Shown here piece after piece: positions 6,192 through 14,005 of a DNA stretch of 17,261 nucleotides. Source of the stretch: JBBRGG01 sp038240875 (GTDB taxonomy: Bacteria; Planctomycetota; Phycisphaerae; Phycisphaerales; UBA1924). Location: assembly GCA_038240875.1 (NCBI GenBank), contig JBBRGG010000046.1, positions 1 to 17,261 on the forward strand. The letters are read 5' to 3'. Under the pieces are notes generated by a model, which searched no databases, had not been told where the DNA came from, and worked only from the letters and a program-made list of their open reading frames with translations. Position 1 is the stretch's first letter, and each line of letters opens with the position of its first letter. The translations under genes and the position numbers were made by a program.

Positions 6192-9020
6192 TTAGTTTGG
6201 CGTACCTATTGCCGAAGTTGCAGGCGGGTTTGTGTTCATGGGCGAGACACCAAGCACCTGTCGCAACGCACGAAACTTCTCATTCCAAGGCAGCGGCCCA
6301 AGCTCGGGATACAAAACCTCATGCTGGTCCAGTGCGGCCCTGGCCTTGTTCGAATCAATCTTCGCCAGAAGCCTCATCGATTCATAGCGAGCTTCAAACC
6401 AGGCCAGGCTTGCAGTGTCCACTCCTATAGAAATTTCCGACCATGCGCGCCCCGCCTCTTCAATCTCACCCGTTGCTTCGGCGAGCTTGGCATGCCGGCG
6501 CAACGACACCAGTGTCCGCACGCCCGCCTTGGCCTGATCGCGTTCCATCGCAAGCCCGAGCGCTCGCATCGACACATCTGCTTCGGCTTCCCAAATCACA
6601 GCCGCCGCACCAGCAATCGCGTCGCGTACCGTTGGCGCCGTCGCCGAAGTGCCGCCCATGTGTTCCAGGATGCGCGTACCAAATCGAACTACGTCGCGCG
6701 CTGCCCGCGCATCATTTGGTGACACGACCAACAACCGTTGCCCACGCCGAAAGAGGAGCCGATCCGCCGCGTCGGCGTACGTGCCACCGGTTCCTCGCAG
6801 CGAGTCAACAAAGCTCGTGATCGCCGCTTCATCGCCACGAATCACAGCAATCTGCAAGCGGCGAAACTGCACTTCGCCGTGGATCTGTGCCGTATCGATC
6901 GCTTGATACGCCGAAACTGTTTCAATCGCCACGAGACACGCCTCAGCCTTGTCCGGGTCCGGTCCCGACACGCTCAACAACGCGTCGGCAAGCTGCCTCG
7001 CACGCAAAATTACCGCGTTACCGGCCTGTTTCGCGGCTTCGTCTACACCCCCAAGCGCGATCGTCTGCTCGGTGCGGAGTAATTCTTCCGCGACCTGAGT
7101 GAAACGCAGCGCGGCGAAATCGCGATCATTTCCCTTGGCTCTACGGTAGATTTTGTACAAAATCGTGCTCGCCTGTCGGCGTGCCGCACGATACAAGGGC
7201 GACTCAGGCGGCAGCTTCAGCAGCACCTCAACAACCTGCGCATCAGTCATCCCTTGCGCGCTTGTCTGCCGCATGAGCAACCTCGCCGCGTTCTCCGAAT
7301 CAGGAAACTCCTTGAGGTACACTACCGCCAATCGATCGCGCTCAGTCACGTTCGACTTTGCACCTTGTTCAATCGCGTAGTCGAGCGTTGCAATCGCGTA
7401 CCACAACGCATCGCGACGTAGATCAACACTGGTCGCTTCTTCCGCCGCCTGCGTGAATGCAGAAACCGCGTTCACAAAGTCGCCCGCATAAAACTTGGAC
7501 AAGCCCGCACGCGTTCTGGTTCGTACGCGCTCAGCTGGAAATTCCTTGGAATCCCCAGCCCCAAGCGTGCTCTCCAAAATGCCTGCGGCCTGCTGGTACA
7601 TGTTCACCAGAGCCGCATCTTTACTTGGCTCATCTGGATTGCCCGGAGCCTCTCGATGTGCTGCTCTCGCCTCTTCATATGCGCGAATCCCGCGCACATA
7701 CAGCACGATAAAGCCATCGCTCCCGAGGCTCGACGTACCAAATCGTTGTACCAAATCCAGCACCTGCCCGATCTGCTTCTGCGACACAAGGTCCGACATC
7801 GCCGTCGCGGCAACACCCTGCGCCATCTCTGTAAGCCTTGGCGACCTCACCGCCTGTCCCCCATACTCCAGCGCGACAACCGCTACAAACCTCGCTTCGA
7901 CCGGCGTTAATCGCTTGATCGCGGTACCGCTCTCAACCCCTCGACGCTGGCGAACACGCATCTCAACATCCGACCACCGCTGCGCAGCCGCATACACCAA
8001 GATTTCACGCGTAAAGATCTGTTCAGATACCGAAAGTGGTAAATCATCCGCCTGATTCAATAGGTCAATCCATCGAATCGCCTCGACGTGCTCGCCACGC
8101 AGCGAAGCACTCAGCGCACACCCCAGCGCCGCTCGCGCGATATGTTCAAACCGCAAAAGCTGCTTGGGCACGCGATCCACCGTTGCGGGCCGATTCGGTG
8201 CGGCGTTCAACAACACGCCAAACTCTTCCATCGCTCGCAGTGCCTGTGGCGCGGAACTGTTGAGCAGCGCGTCGTAATAGTTCGACCACCCGGCGTAATA
8301 CCGCGCGAGAGAATGCAAACGCCGAGTATCCGACAGTTTCCCGCGCAGGTCTTCAAGATCCTGATCGTTTGCGGTCGCTTCGCGGCGTTCGAGCAACTTG
8401 ACCTGCGTGTCAAGACGTTTGGCTAGGTCGATGAATGTCGTGCCAAGCGTTCGCAGCACTATCCGTGCTTCGTCCGTTTCTGCATCATTTGCAAGCTTCA
8501 ATCGTGTTCGTTCGGCGATCTCTTCAACGCGTAAGTACGATGCCTTTGCAAGGTTCAGGCGTAGTTCACTGCTGTCCGCATCAGGAACATCACGCATCAG
8601 GTCGCGGCTGAGTTGTTCGAGCCGTTCACGACGAGCCGCGTCGGGCACTTGCCCCAGCATTCGCGCGTACAACTTTCCGAGCCGTTCGGCAAGAATCACC
8701 CGGCTAACCCCCGCCGTTTCTTGAATCCTCGCGCGCAAGTGCGCTGCTAAGACTTCGTACAGTCGCTGTTGCTCAAGGTACGTCGCTACTAGATCACTTT
8801 GATCTGTCACCGATTTTGACCCATTGGTAGCAATAGCTGGCGTGTTTTCAACAGGCGTGTTTTCAACAGATGGTGCAGCCGAAGGAGACAGTTGTGCCAA
8901 AGGCGTATTCGTCGGCTGCGCAAAGGTCAACGAGGCGCACGCGATCATGCACGCCAGCAGCACACAGCCAGAAGTGAATCCACTTATTTGTAGCTTTGGT
9001 CTACTTGCGTGCTGCCACAT
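6192..9020 (-). CDS. Large secreted TPR-like helical repeat protein
   Basis: The protein has 942 residues. The N terminus is a signal peptide: a basic start, a hydrophobic core at about 17-33 and a likely cleavage after FA at 34, before QPTN. Residues 35-75 are a low-complexity linker containing VENTP twice in tandem. The rest is almost entirely amphipathic helices with TPR-like Ala/Gly/Tyr/Leu spacing, clearest at 505-550 (AGLSKFYAGDFVNAVSAF onward) and near the C terminus (ATGEIEEAGRAWSEIS). TPR arrays are protein-protein scaffolds, so a periplasmic scaffold is the likely role. The ATG at 9020 has AAGGA six bases upstream and lies 20 bases inside the end of the second ExbD gene, implying coupled translation. 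The partner is unknown; position points to the ExbB/ExbD complex or the VWA protein. Confidence 0.8.
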   Translation of the reverse strand: MWQHASRPKLQISGFTSGCVLLACMIACASLTFAQPTNTPLAQLSPSAAPSVENTPVENTPAIATNGSKSVTDQSDLVATYLEQQRLYEVLAAHLRARIQETAGVSRVILAERLGKLYARMLGQVPDAARRERLEQLSRDLMRDVPDADSSELRLNLAKASYLRVEEIAERTRLKLANDAETDEARIVLRTLGTTFIDLAKRLDTQVKLLERREATANDQDLEDLRGKLSDTRRLHSLARYYAGWSNYYDALLNSSAPQALRAMEEFGVLLNAAPNRPATVDRVPKQLLRFEHIARAALGCALSASLRGEHVEAIRWIDLLNQADDLPLSVSEQIFTREILVYAAAQRWSDVEMRVRQRRGVESGTAIKRLTPVEARFVAVVALEYGGQAVRSPRLTEMAQGVAATAMSDLVSQKQIGQVLDLVQRFGTSSLGSDGFIVLYVRGIRAYEEARAAHREAPGNPDEPSKDAALVNMYQQAAGILESTLGAGDSKEFPAERVRTRTRAGLSKFYAGDFVNAVSAFTQAAEEATSVDLRRDALWYAIATLDYAIEQGAKSNVTERDRLAVVYLKEFPDSENAARLLMRQTSAQGMTDAQVVEVLLKLPPESPLYRAARRQASTILYKIYRRAKGNDRDFAALRFTQVAEELLRTEQTIALGGVDEAAKQAGNAVILRARQLADALLSVSGPDPDKAEACLVAIETVSAYQAIDTAQIHGEVQFRRLQIAVIRGDEAAITSFVDSLRGTGGTYADAADRLLFRRGQRLLVVSPNDARAARDVVRFGTRILEHMGGTSATAPTVRDAIAGAAAVIWEAEADVSMRALGLAMERDQAKAGVRTLVSLRRHAKLAEATGEIEEAGRAWSEISIGVDTASLAWFEARYESMRLLAKIDSNKARAALDQHEVLYPELGPLPWNEKFRALRQVLGVSPMNTNPPATSAIGTPN
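8839..8868 (-). repeat. Perfect 15-base tandem duplication in the TPR gene
   Basis: GGCGTGTTTTCAACA occurs twice head to tail on the plus strand and encodes VENTP-VENTP in the linker after the signal peptide. It is in frame, so it only lengthens the linker. Confidence 0.9.
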
Positions 9021-9405
9021 AGCTAATCCTTATGAAGCCCGCATCATGAAAAACCTGAATTGCCATCGCAACCGCGCCCGCATCCGCGTCGTCGCGTACA
9101 CGTACGACAATCCCCGCCTCCTTTGGCAACTGCGACGCAATTGCCATCAGCGCAGCACGCGTCGTGATCGTTCGATCGCCAATCGTAAAGGTCGGCCCAT
9201 TTGCTATCGTCAACACCTGTGGCGCGAGCGTCGAAGTTGCCCCGCCTCGCGCATCGGTCTTGAGCGAAGTTGACTGCTGCGATTCTTCGGGCGACAACTC
9301 GGTCGCGATGATGAAGTACAAAAGCAGAAACAACACCACGTCGATGAGTGCCACCAGCGTCAGCTTGGGTGCGCCAAATTCCTTCTTGGGCTTGCGCATC
9401 CTCAT
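9001..9405 (-). CDS. exbD: ExbD/TolR-family proton-channel subunit (second copy)
   Basis: The protein has 134 residues, usual for ExbD. A basic cytoplasmic tail (residues 1-14) precedes one membrane helix at about 15-38, LTLVALIDVVLFLLLYFIIA. This helix carries the conserved proton-pathway Asp at 22. A periplasmic domain follows, ending in a TolR/ExbD-like beta-alpha pattern (IVVRVRDDADAGAVAMAI, then DAGFIRISYVA). With ExbB it would form the proton-motive-force-driven motor in the inner membrane. The ATG at 9405 has AAGGAGGG six bases upstream and forms an ATGA overlap with the stop of the first ExbD gene. The 3' end overlaps the TPR gene by 20 bases. The two ExbD copies differ greatly outside the helix, so they are probably paired non-identical subunits rather than a recent duplication. 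Confidence 0.9.
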   Translation of the reverse strand: MRMRKPKKEFGAPKLTLVALIDVVLFLLLYFIIATELSPEESQQSTSLKTDARGGATSTLAPQVLTIANGPTFTIGDRTITTRAALMAIASQLPKEAGIVVRVRDDADAGAVAMAIQVFHDAGFIRISYVAARK

Positions 9406-9854
9406 CGCACGCCCTCCTTGCGAACATCACCACCACCACCGGCAACCGCGAGCTTCCAATCGCGAATACCAGCGGCGGTCAGCGCCGTCGCGAGCACATT
9501 CAAGTGCCGACCAAGCGCAGACTTATCCGCACGCACCACAACTTCGATTTGCTTCCCCACTTCCGATTCTCGACGTTTCACATCGCCAAGCACAAGTTGC
9601 ACAAGTCGATCCAGCGCGACGCTTTCGCCCGCGAGCACGTACGTTCCGTCGGCGAGCACATCGATATAGATTGACAGTTCGACGGCTCGAACAATGGACT
9701 CGCCCGCTTCTTTGGGAAGTTCAACCGGTGCTCGCATCGTTCGGGCGAACTGTGCCGAAGACATGAAGAAGATGATGAGTAGCAGCACGACGTCGATCAT
9801 CGACGTCAAGTCAAATCCGGCTTCGGGGATGGATCTCTCACGATTGAAATTCAT
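9402..9854 (-). CDS. exbD: ExbD/TolR-family proton-channel subunit (first copy)
   Basis: The protein has 150 residues. The short cytoplasmic segment contains the typical FDLTSMIDVVLLLIIFF sequence, with the essential channel Asp at 21 and a helix at about 17-37. The periplasmic part has the expected ExbD layout: LPKEAG, then ELSIYIDVLADGTYVLAGE, then IEVVVRADKSA and a final helix with AAGIRDWKLAV. The tail is Gly-rich. It lies 88 bases downstream of exbB on the same strand and ends in an ATGA overlap with the second ExbD. No strong ribosome-binding site precedes the ATG at 9854, so expression may be lower or depend on upstream translation. Confidence 0.92.
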   Translation of the reverse strand: MNFNRERSIPEAGFDLTSMIDVVLLLIIFFMSSAQFARTMRAPVELPKEAGESIVRAVELSIYIDVLADGTYVLAGESVALDRLVQLVLGDVKRRESEVGKQIEVVVRADKSALGRHLNVLATALTAAGIRDWKLAVAGGGGDVRKEGVR

Positions 9855-9942
9855 GGCTGGACTACACGATTCCCGAATCTAAAAAACTATCCAAACCTCT
9901 TTACGAAACACGAAACGAATCTTGACGAAATGTGCCGACGCC

Positions 9943-10797
9943 TTACTGTCGCCCTGCGTTTTGCGTGCTCGCCTGCTGGCTCGCTTGTTGACCCGTTGGA
10001 ATACCAGTTTGCTGGCTCATTCCTGGTCCTTGTAGCCTTGGTCGTTGTTGCGGCTTTGCCGCTCCGGAGGCTTGCTCGACCACGCCAGCGAGTTGTTCGA
10101 TCACTTCCCCCGCTTCGCTCGCGAGCCGGTCGATGCGACGCTTGAAGATCTGGAAGGCAGCCGTGCAAGGAATCGCGACGACCAGCCCTTGCGCCGTTGT
10201 CACAAGCGCAAGAGCCATGAACCCTGCGAGTTCCTTGGAGCGCGCCGCGCCGTCGTTCTCGCCGATGGCCCCGAACGCGCCGATCATTCCAAAGACCGTG
10301 CCCAAAAGCCCGAGCATCGGCCCAACCGCCGCGATCAAGCCCACGGCGTCGGTCGTGCGCTGCAATCGTTCCGTTTCACGCTGGCCCGCGTCTTCAAGCG
10401 CGGCACGCAACTCGAGCATTCCAAAGGGGCTCGTTCCGCAGCGACGAAGTGCGTTATGAAAGACTCGCGTCAGAAACGAGTCGTTGGCTTCCTGTGCGCA
10501 GTACTGGAACGCGCTCGCAATGTCATTCTCGCGAAACAGCCGAGCAAGATCTTCTGCGGCCTGTGGCGGGATCATCTTCTCTCGCCGAACCTGGATGAAG
10601 TGCGCGATGACTAACCCAAGTGCCACCACCGACAACGTGATAATGACGTATCCAACTAAGCCGCCCGCGGTGACATATTGAAGAATCGATCGCCCCGAGC
10701 TTTCGCTCACAGCGGACGCGGCTATGGGCGTCGTGCCCGTTGTCTGCGTCAGAACAATCCCGCCCACTGTTTCAAGCAACCATGCTGATGCATGCAC
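9943..10797 (-). CDS. exbB: ExbB/TolQ/MotA-family proton channel protein
   Basis: The protein has 284 residues. Three membrane helices lie at about 43-67, 151-175 and 191-216, with the large cytoplasmic loop between the first two, as in ExbB/TolQ. Signature stretches are DAVGLIAAVGPMLGLLGTVF at 150-169 and ALALVTTAQGLVVAIP at 195-210, giving the conserved Thr residues of the channel. The position aligning with Glu176 of E. coli ExbB is Leu196 by my alignment. The C-terminal 45 residues are a Gln/Ala/Gly-rich tail not usual in ExbB. The start is GTG at 10797, with GGAG seven bases upstream, 12 bases after the stop of the preceding secreted-protein gene. With the two ExbD subunits it should form an inner-membrane motor powered by the proton gradient. 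Whether it serves a TonB-, Tol- or Agl-like role is not fixed by sequence. Confidence 0.93.
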   Translation of the reverse strand: MHASAWLLETVGGIVLTQTTGTTPIAASAVSESSGRSILQYVTAGGLVGYVIITLSVVALGLVIAHFIQVRREKMIPPQAAEDLARLFRENDIASAFQYCAQEANDSFLTRVFHNALRRCGTSPFGMLELRAALEDAGQRETERLQRTTDAVGLIAAVGPMLGLLGTVFGMIGAFGAIGENDGAARSKELAGFMALALVTTAQGLVVAIPCTAAFQIFKRRIDRLASEAGEVIEQLAGVVEQASGAAKPQQRPRLQGPGMSQQTGIPTGQQASQQASTQNAGRQ

Positions 10798-10809
10798 GCG
10801 AGTTCTCCA

Positions 10810-12282
10810 TTAGGGGCCGACGAGGTCGGCTCCTGAAGTAGTGCTTTTTGCCGGTCCACTCGCGTCATGCGAGCCAGCTTCACCTAGTGTTCCGTTTGAT
10901 CCTTCGATACCTACGCCGCTTGATCCAGATGCTGCTTGTGCAGTTCCAATTTCGCGAAGCGCAGGAACGCCGATGGCTGCGTGCCTTGGGAATTGTGCTT
11001 CGAATTCGGAGCGTATCCGAGTCGCTCCTTCGATGTCGCCCAGTTCCGCAAGCGTCATCGCCGCTTCGGCCATCGCAACACCTGTGACAAATGGGCACGC
11101 ATCATGCAGCGTTGCGGGCACTTCGAGTAAAACCGCGACCCCACGAAGTTTGTCCTCGCGTCCCGATTCACGCACCAAGGACCTACCGATTCCTGCGATG
11201 ATCCACGAACGCTGCCACGCCGGGATCGATTCAGATCGACGACGTTGAAGTTCACCTCTTGACTTCGCGCGAGCTTCAGCATCGCCGACGTGCGCGACGA
11301 CGATCTCACGCACAAGCCGCACACCTTCATCGCCTAATGCTGCCGCTCCAACGTCTTTTGCACCCGGGGCCAACGGATCCCACGATGGTCCGCCTGGAAC
11401 ATCAACGGGCATGCCCACTTCAAAGCGAGCCGCAGCTTCGTACAAACGAGCAAGCGCGATAGCGGCTCCTGAAGGTTGGCTGCTTTGTTGTGCATTGTTG
11501 GATGCCGTGCCGTCGGCGAAGTGAGCACGCACGCGTGTTGGTGCACGAGCAAAGGCAATGGTTGCAGCGCTGTTGACCCACATCGGCGGCAACTGCGTTG
11601 CAAGCCGTGTTGTTGGGTCAATTGCGGCGTCATCGATTGTTAGCGTGCCCGCGCCCGCCGACGAAGAGCCTTCGCTGGCTTCGCTAAGCAACGTTTCCGC
11701 GGCCAGCCGCCATTGCACGTACGCATCGAGCGCGCCAGTGTGCACGCCCCGGACTAGTCGGCACTTCATCAAGCCGCGGTGCACCAACTCAGAAGTTACT
11801 CGCGCCTCGGCGGCAACCGGAAGCTTGGCCAACGCGTCGGCGAGTTCCTCCAAGACTGGTTCGGCACCTACCAGATCGCCACGTTCCATGCGAATGCGAA
11901 CGCGCCACGCGTGCTCGGCTATCACAGCCACTTTGGCGAACTCGCTCCCCAACACTGTCGGCGGCTTGGCGATTCTGTCAAGGCCAACCTTTGCACGCCG
12001 AAGCGTTACGCCTTCGCCAATTTCGATTGTCATTCCTTCTGCGCTGATCGAGATTGGTTTGCCCACGGGCGGCTCGAAGCCTGATCGCATCACGAGCCCT
12101 TGCCACACATCGCCGGGGTCGGTAGCGGTGCTCGCGGGCAAGTTCAAGGTATCCTTTGGCTGTGCGTGCACGAATTGAAGAGGAAGGTGGCAGAGTGTGA
12201 GCACGAAGATTAAATGAGCTACACCGCGCACGCGTCGGCGTGTTGTGCTAATCCGTGATGGCTTCCATGCCTTCAAACTCAT
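10810..12282 (-). CDS. Secreted helical (TPR-like) protein, unknown function
   Basis: The protein has 490 residues from the ATG at 12282. The N terminus is a signal peptide with a long basic region (RRRVRG at 15-20), a hydrophobic core at about 21-37 and a likely cleavage after VHA at 40, before QPKD. The mature part has a short beta-like segment with GMTIEIGEGVTLRRAKVG, then long Ala/Leu/Arg-rich helices. Some have TPR-like wording (GDLVGAEPVLEELADAL; GDIEGATRIRSEFEAQFP). The C terminus is a Ser/Gly linker. I do not recognise a named family. An in-frame TTG at 12348 would add 22 residues, but it lacks a ribosome-binding site and lengthens the signal peptide; the ATG itself is preceded only by AAAGG at very short spacing. 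It sits 132 bases after the VWA gene and 12 bases before exbB. Confidence 0.7.
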   Translation of the reverse strand: MSLKAWKPSRISTTRRRVRGVAHLIFVLTLCHLPLQFVHAQPKDTLNLPASTATDPGDVWQGLVMRSGFEPPVGKPISISAEGMTIEIGEGVTLRRAKVGLDRIAKPPTVLGSEFAKVAVIAEHAWRVRIRMERGDLVGAEPVLEELADALAKLPVAAEARVTSELVHRGLMKCRLVRGVHTGALDAYVQWRLAAETLLSEASEGSSSAGAGTLTIDDAAIDPTTRLATQLPPMWVNSAATIAFARAPTRVRAHFADGTASNNAQQSSQPSGAAIALARLYEAAARFEVGMPVDVPGGPSWDPLAPGAKDVGAAALGDEGVRLVREIVVAHVGDAEARAKSRGELQRRRSESIPAWQRSWIIAGIGRSLVRESGREDKLRGVAVLLEVPATLHDACPFVTGVAMAEAAMTLAELGDIEGATRIRSEFEAQFPRHAAIGVPALREIGTAQAASGSSGVGIEGSNGTLGEAGSHDASGPAKSTTSGADLVGP

Positions 12283-12414
12283 GCCTTTACACGTATGTCT
12301 TGCGGTGACTGTTGAGGTCGTGGTGGGTGAACGTCGCGTTAGGGGCAACTATCTTTCTCGATCTGGAGTTGGCTCTTGATTTGGTGTTTGGTTTTTGGCG
12401 CGAACGTTGTTCTT

Positions 12415-13413
12415 TTACTCAGGAACAAAGGTGTACGTGCCACGAGAATCTTTCGCGATTTTCTTGAGGTTCTTTTCGCCATCGGCGCTTGCGTAGCAGA
12501 TGCAGTGGATGGGGATTCGAAGTCTGGAGTTGAGTTCGGCGATCAGGCGAACGGTTTCCTCGTCGAACTCGCCATCGGTCATGAAGTAGATCGCGTCGGG
12601 CCTTGGGCGAAGTTCGGTAAAGACAATTTGGAATGCGGGGAATGGTTGGGTGCCTCCACGGGTGACCATGCCTGCGATTTCGTTGCGAGCCCAGGATTTC
12701 CCCGCGTTGTTGGCGTCGCGCCAGGCGACTTTCTTGCCCAGGGGTTCGGAGTCCGTTTCGAAGGGGACCACTATGAACGCGGAAGTTTCGAGCATCGCGT
12801 CGATTGATTTGGCAAGCTCATTCTGGAGTTTGATGATGCGTGCACCTTGCATGGAGCCGGAGATATCGACGATGTAGGCGAAGCGATTGCCTTGGGCTTC
12901 AACGCCGAAGAAGCTCGCGCCGCCCGAGCCAGAACCGCCGATGCCTTCGCCACCGATACCCGCGCCACTGATGTCGCCGCCACCACCGAGTTCGCTGGCG
13001 TCGGTGGCGATGCCACCAGATTGTTCTTCGCCGACGTCACTGACGATGGCATCGACGAGCGCGCTTTCAACTGGGGTGACGACTTCGAGTTCAGGAGCGA
13101 GTGGAGTCGAGGCTTCGACTTGTGGGCCGAGCAAGGCGTCGAGTTCGGCTTCGCCCATGAGCGCCATTTGGATCTCGGGGGCGTCGCCACCGTTGCCGCC
13201 GTTGCTTGGAGGAAGGCCGCCTATGACGATGAAGCCGGCGATCAGCGCGATGACGATATGAACAAAAACGGAAGCGACGATGCCGATGCTGGTAGCGCGC
13301 CAGACCCATTTAGCAATCCGCTCGGCAAGCGAAGATTCATGGTCGACAACCTGCGACGAGGGATCGTCGCCGGGCGAGTTGTCGCTGGTTAGATTGAGAT
13401 CATCCTGTTTCAT
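12415..13413 (-). CDS. VWA-domain protein with a TonB-like N-terminal membrane helix
   Basis: The protein has 332 residues. An acidic cytoplasmic tail (1-35) leads to one helix at about 42-66 that contains SVFVH, with Ser48 and His52 spaced as in the functionally important S-x3-H of the TonB helix. Residues 67-175 are a periplasmic linker: Gly/Asn, then Pro/Glu/Val, then very Gly-rich. The C-terminal VWA domain (176-332) keeps the metal-site motif D183-x-S185-x-S187 (VDISGSM), Thr255 in TRGGTQP and D280 in FMTDGEFD. VWA domains bind partner proteins through Mg2+ at this site. The domain ends in GTYTFVPE, as in many planctomycete VWA proteins known to me. I chose the ATG at 13413; an in-frame TTG at 13422 also exists, and the ribosome-binding site (TTGGA) is weak. 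This is the first gene of the eight-gene block. Confidence 0.9.
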   Translation of the reverse strand: MKQDDLNLTSDNSPGDDPSSQVVDHESSLAERIAKWVWRATSIGIVASVFVHIVIALIAGFIVIGGLPPSNGGNGGDAPEIQMALMGEAELDALLGPQVEASTPLAPELEVVTPVESALVDAIVSDVGEEQSGGIATDASELGGGGDISGAGIGGEGIGGSGSGGASFFGVEAQGNRFAYIVDISGSMQGARIIKLQNELAKSIDAMLETSAFIVVPFETDSEPLGKKVAWRDANNAGKSWARNEIAGMVTRGGTQPFPAFQIVFTELRPRPDAIYFMTDGEFDEETVRLIAELNSRLRIPIHCICYASADGEKNLKKIAKDSRGTYTFVPE

Positions 13414-14005
13414 GAAGTCCAATCGAATTGAAACCGCGGGTCAAAGGCGAATGGCCGAACCAAAGGGCGAATGACGCGAGTGTGTTTCGTTTGGTCGAAA
13501 GTTGCAGCAGGGTCTGCCTCGCGTTGGCACTCTCAGCTATCGGTCTATGGCGACTGTTTCCACGGTAGATCCAGAGAAGTCATTACAAATATACGAACCA
13601 ATCCCTCACGCAGTTTACCGATTCCCGAGCTTGAAGATGCACTTACGGTAGGATTTCTCGCAGCGATATAGGCATTGTGTTGGTCCTACTGTTGGCAGAG
13701 CGAGCAGGTTGTCTCTTATAGATGACTATCCGGACAATTCCTTTCATGTGTTCGTGCGAGTAGCCAACTTTGATTGCGACGGATGCAACGAAATCTTCAG
13801 GCACTCGTGTGCTGGCGAGCGTGCAGGTGCTTGAAGTAAATTTAATGGGGCTGACACACCAAACGAAAGCCGCGAATCATTCCTGCCAAATGACTAAGAC
13901 CACTTTGCTGTAGCCGTGTATCACGCGACCAACATTGCACATTGACCCCGCTGAGCAACTTTAACCAAACGTTTGAAACCACAGGTTTCCAAAGGCCAAC
14001 CCAAT
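13414..14005. other. Divergent intergenic region between the VWA block and pyrH
   Basis: These 592 bases separate the divergent minus-strand block and plus-strand pyrH-frr, so promoters for both should lie here. I see no pair of sigma70-type boxes clear enough to call on either strand. No supported gene is found: the short open frames have no ribosome-binding site or recognisable product. On the minus strand a frame ending at 13842 reads RGFRLVC close to its stop, reminiscent of the C terminus of formylglycine-generating-enzyme-like proteins; with no other similarity it is noted only as a possible remnant. Confidence 0.5.

Noticed and set aside
12847..13392. 181-residue open frame on the plus strand opposite the VWA gene
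   Set aside because: It is the antisense shadow of a GC-rich, Gly-rich gene, with no ribosome-binding site and Ala/Asp/Glu-biased composition.
9943..13413. Zorya-type anti-phage system (ZorA/ZorB motor)
   Set aside because: The motor proteins are ExbB/ExbD-like, not MotAB-like with a peptidoglycan-binding domain, and no ZorC/D/E-like helicase or nuclease is present.
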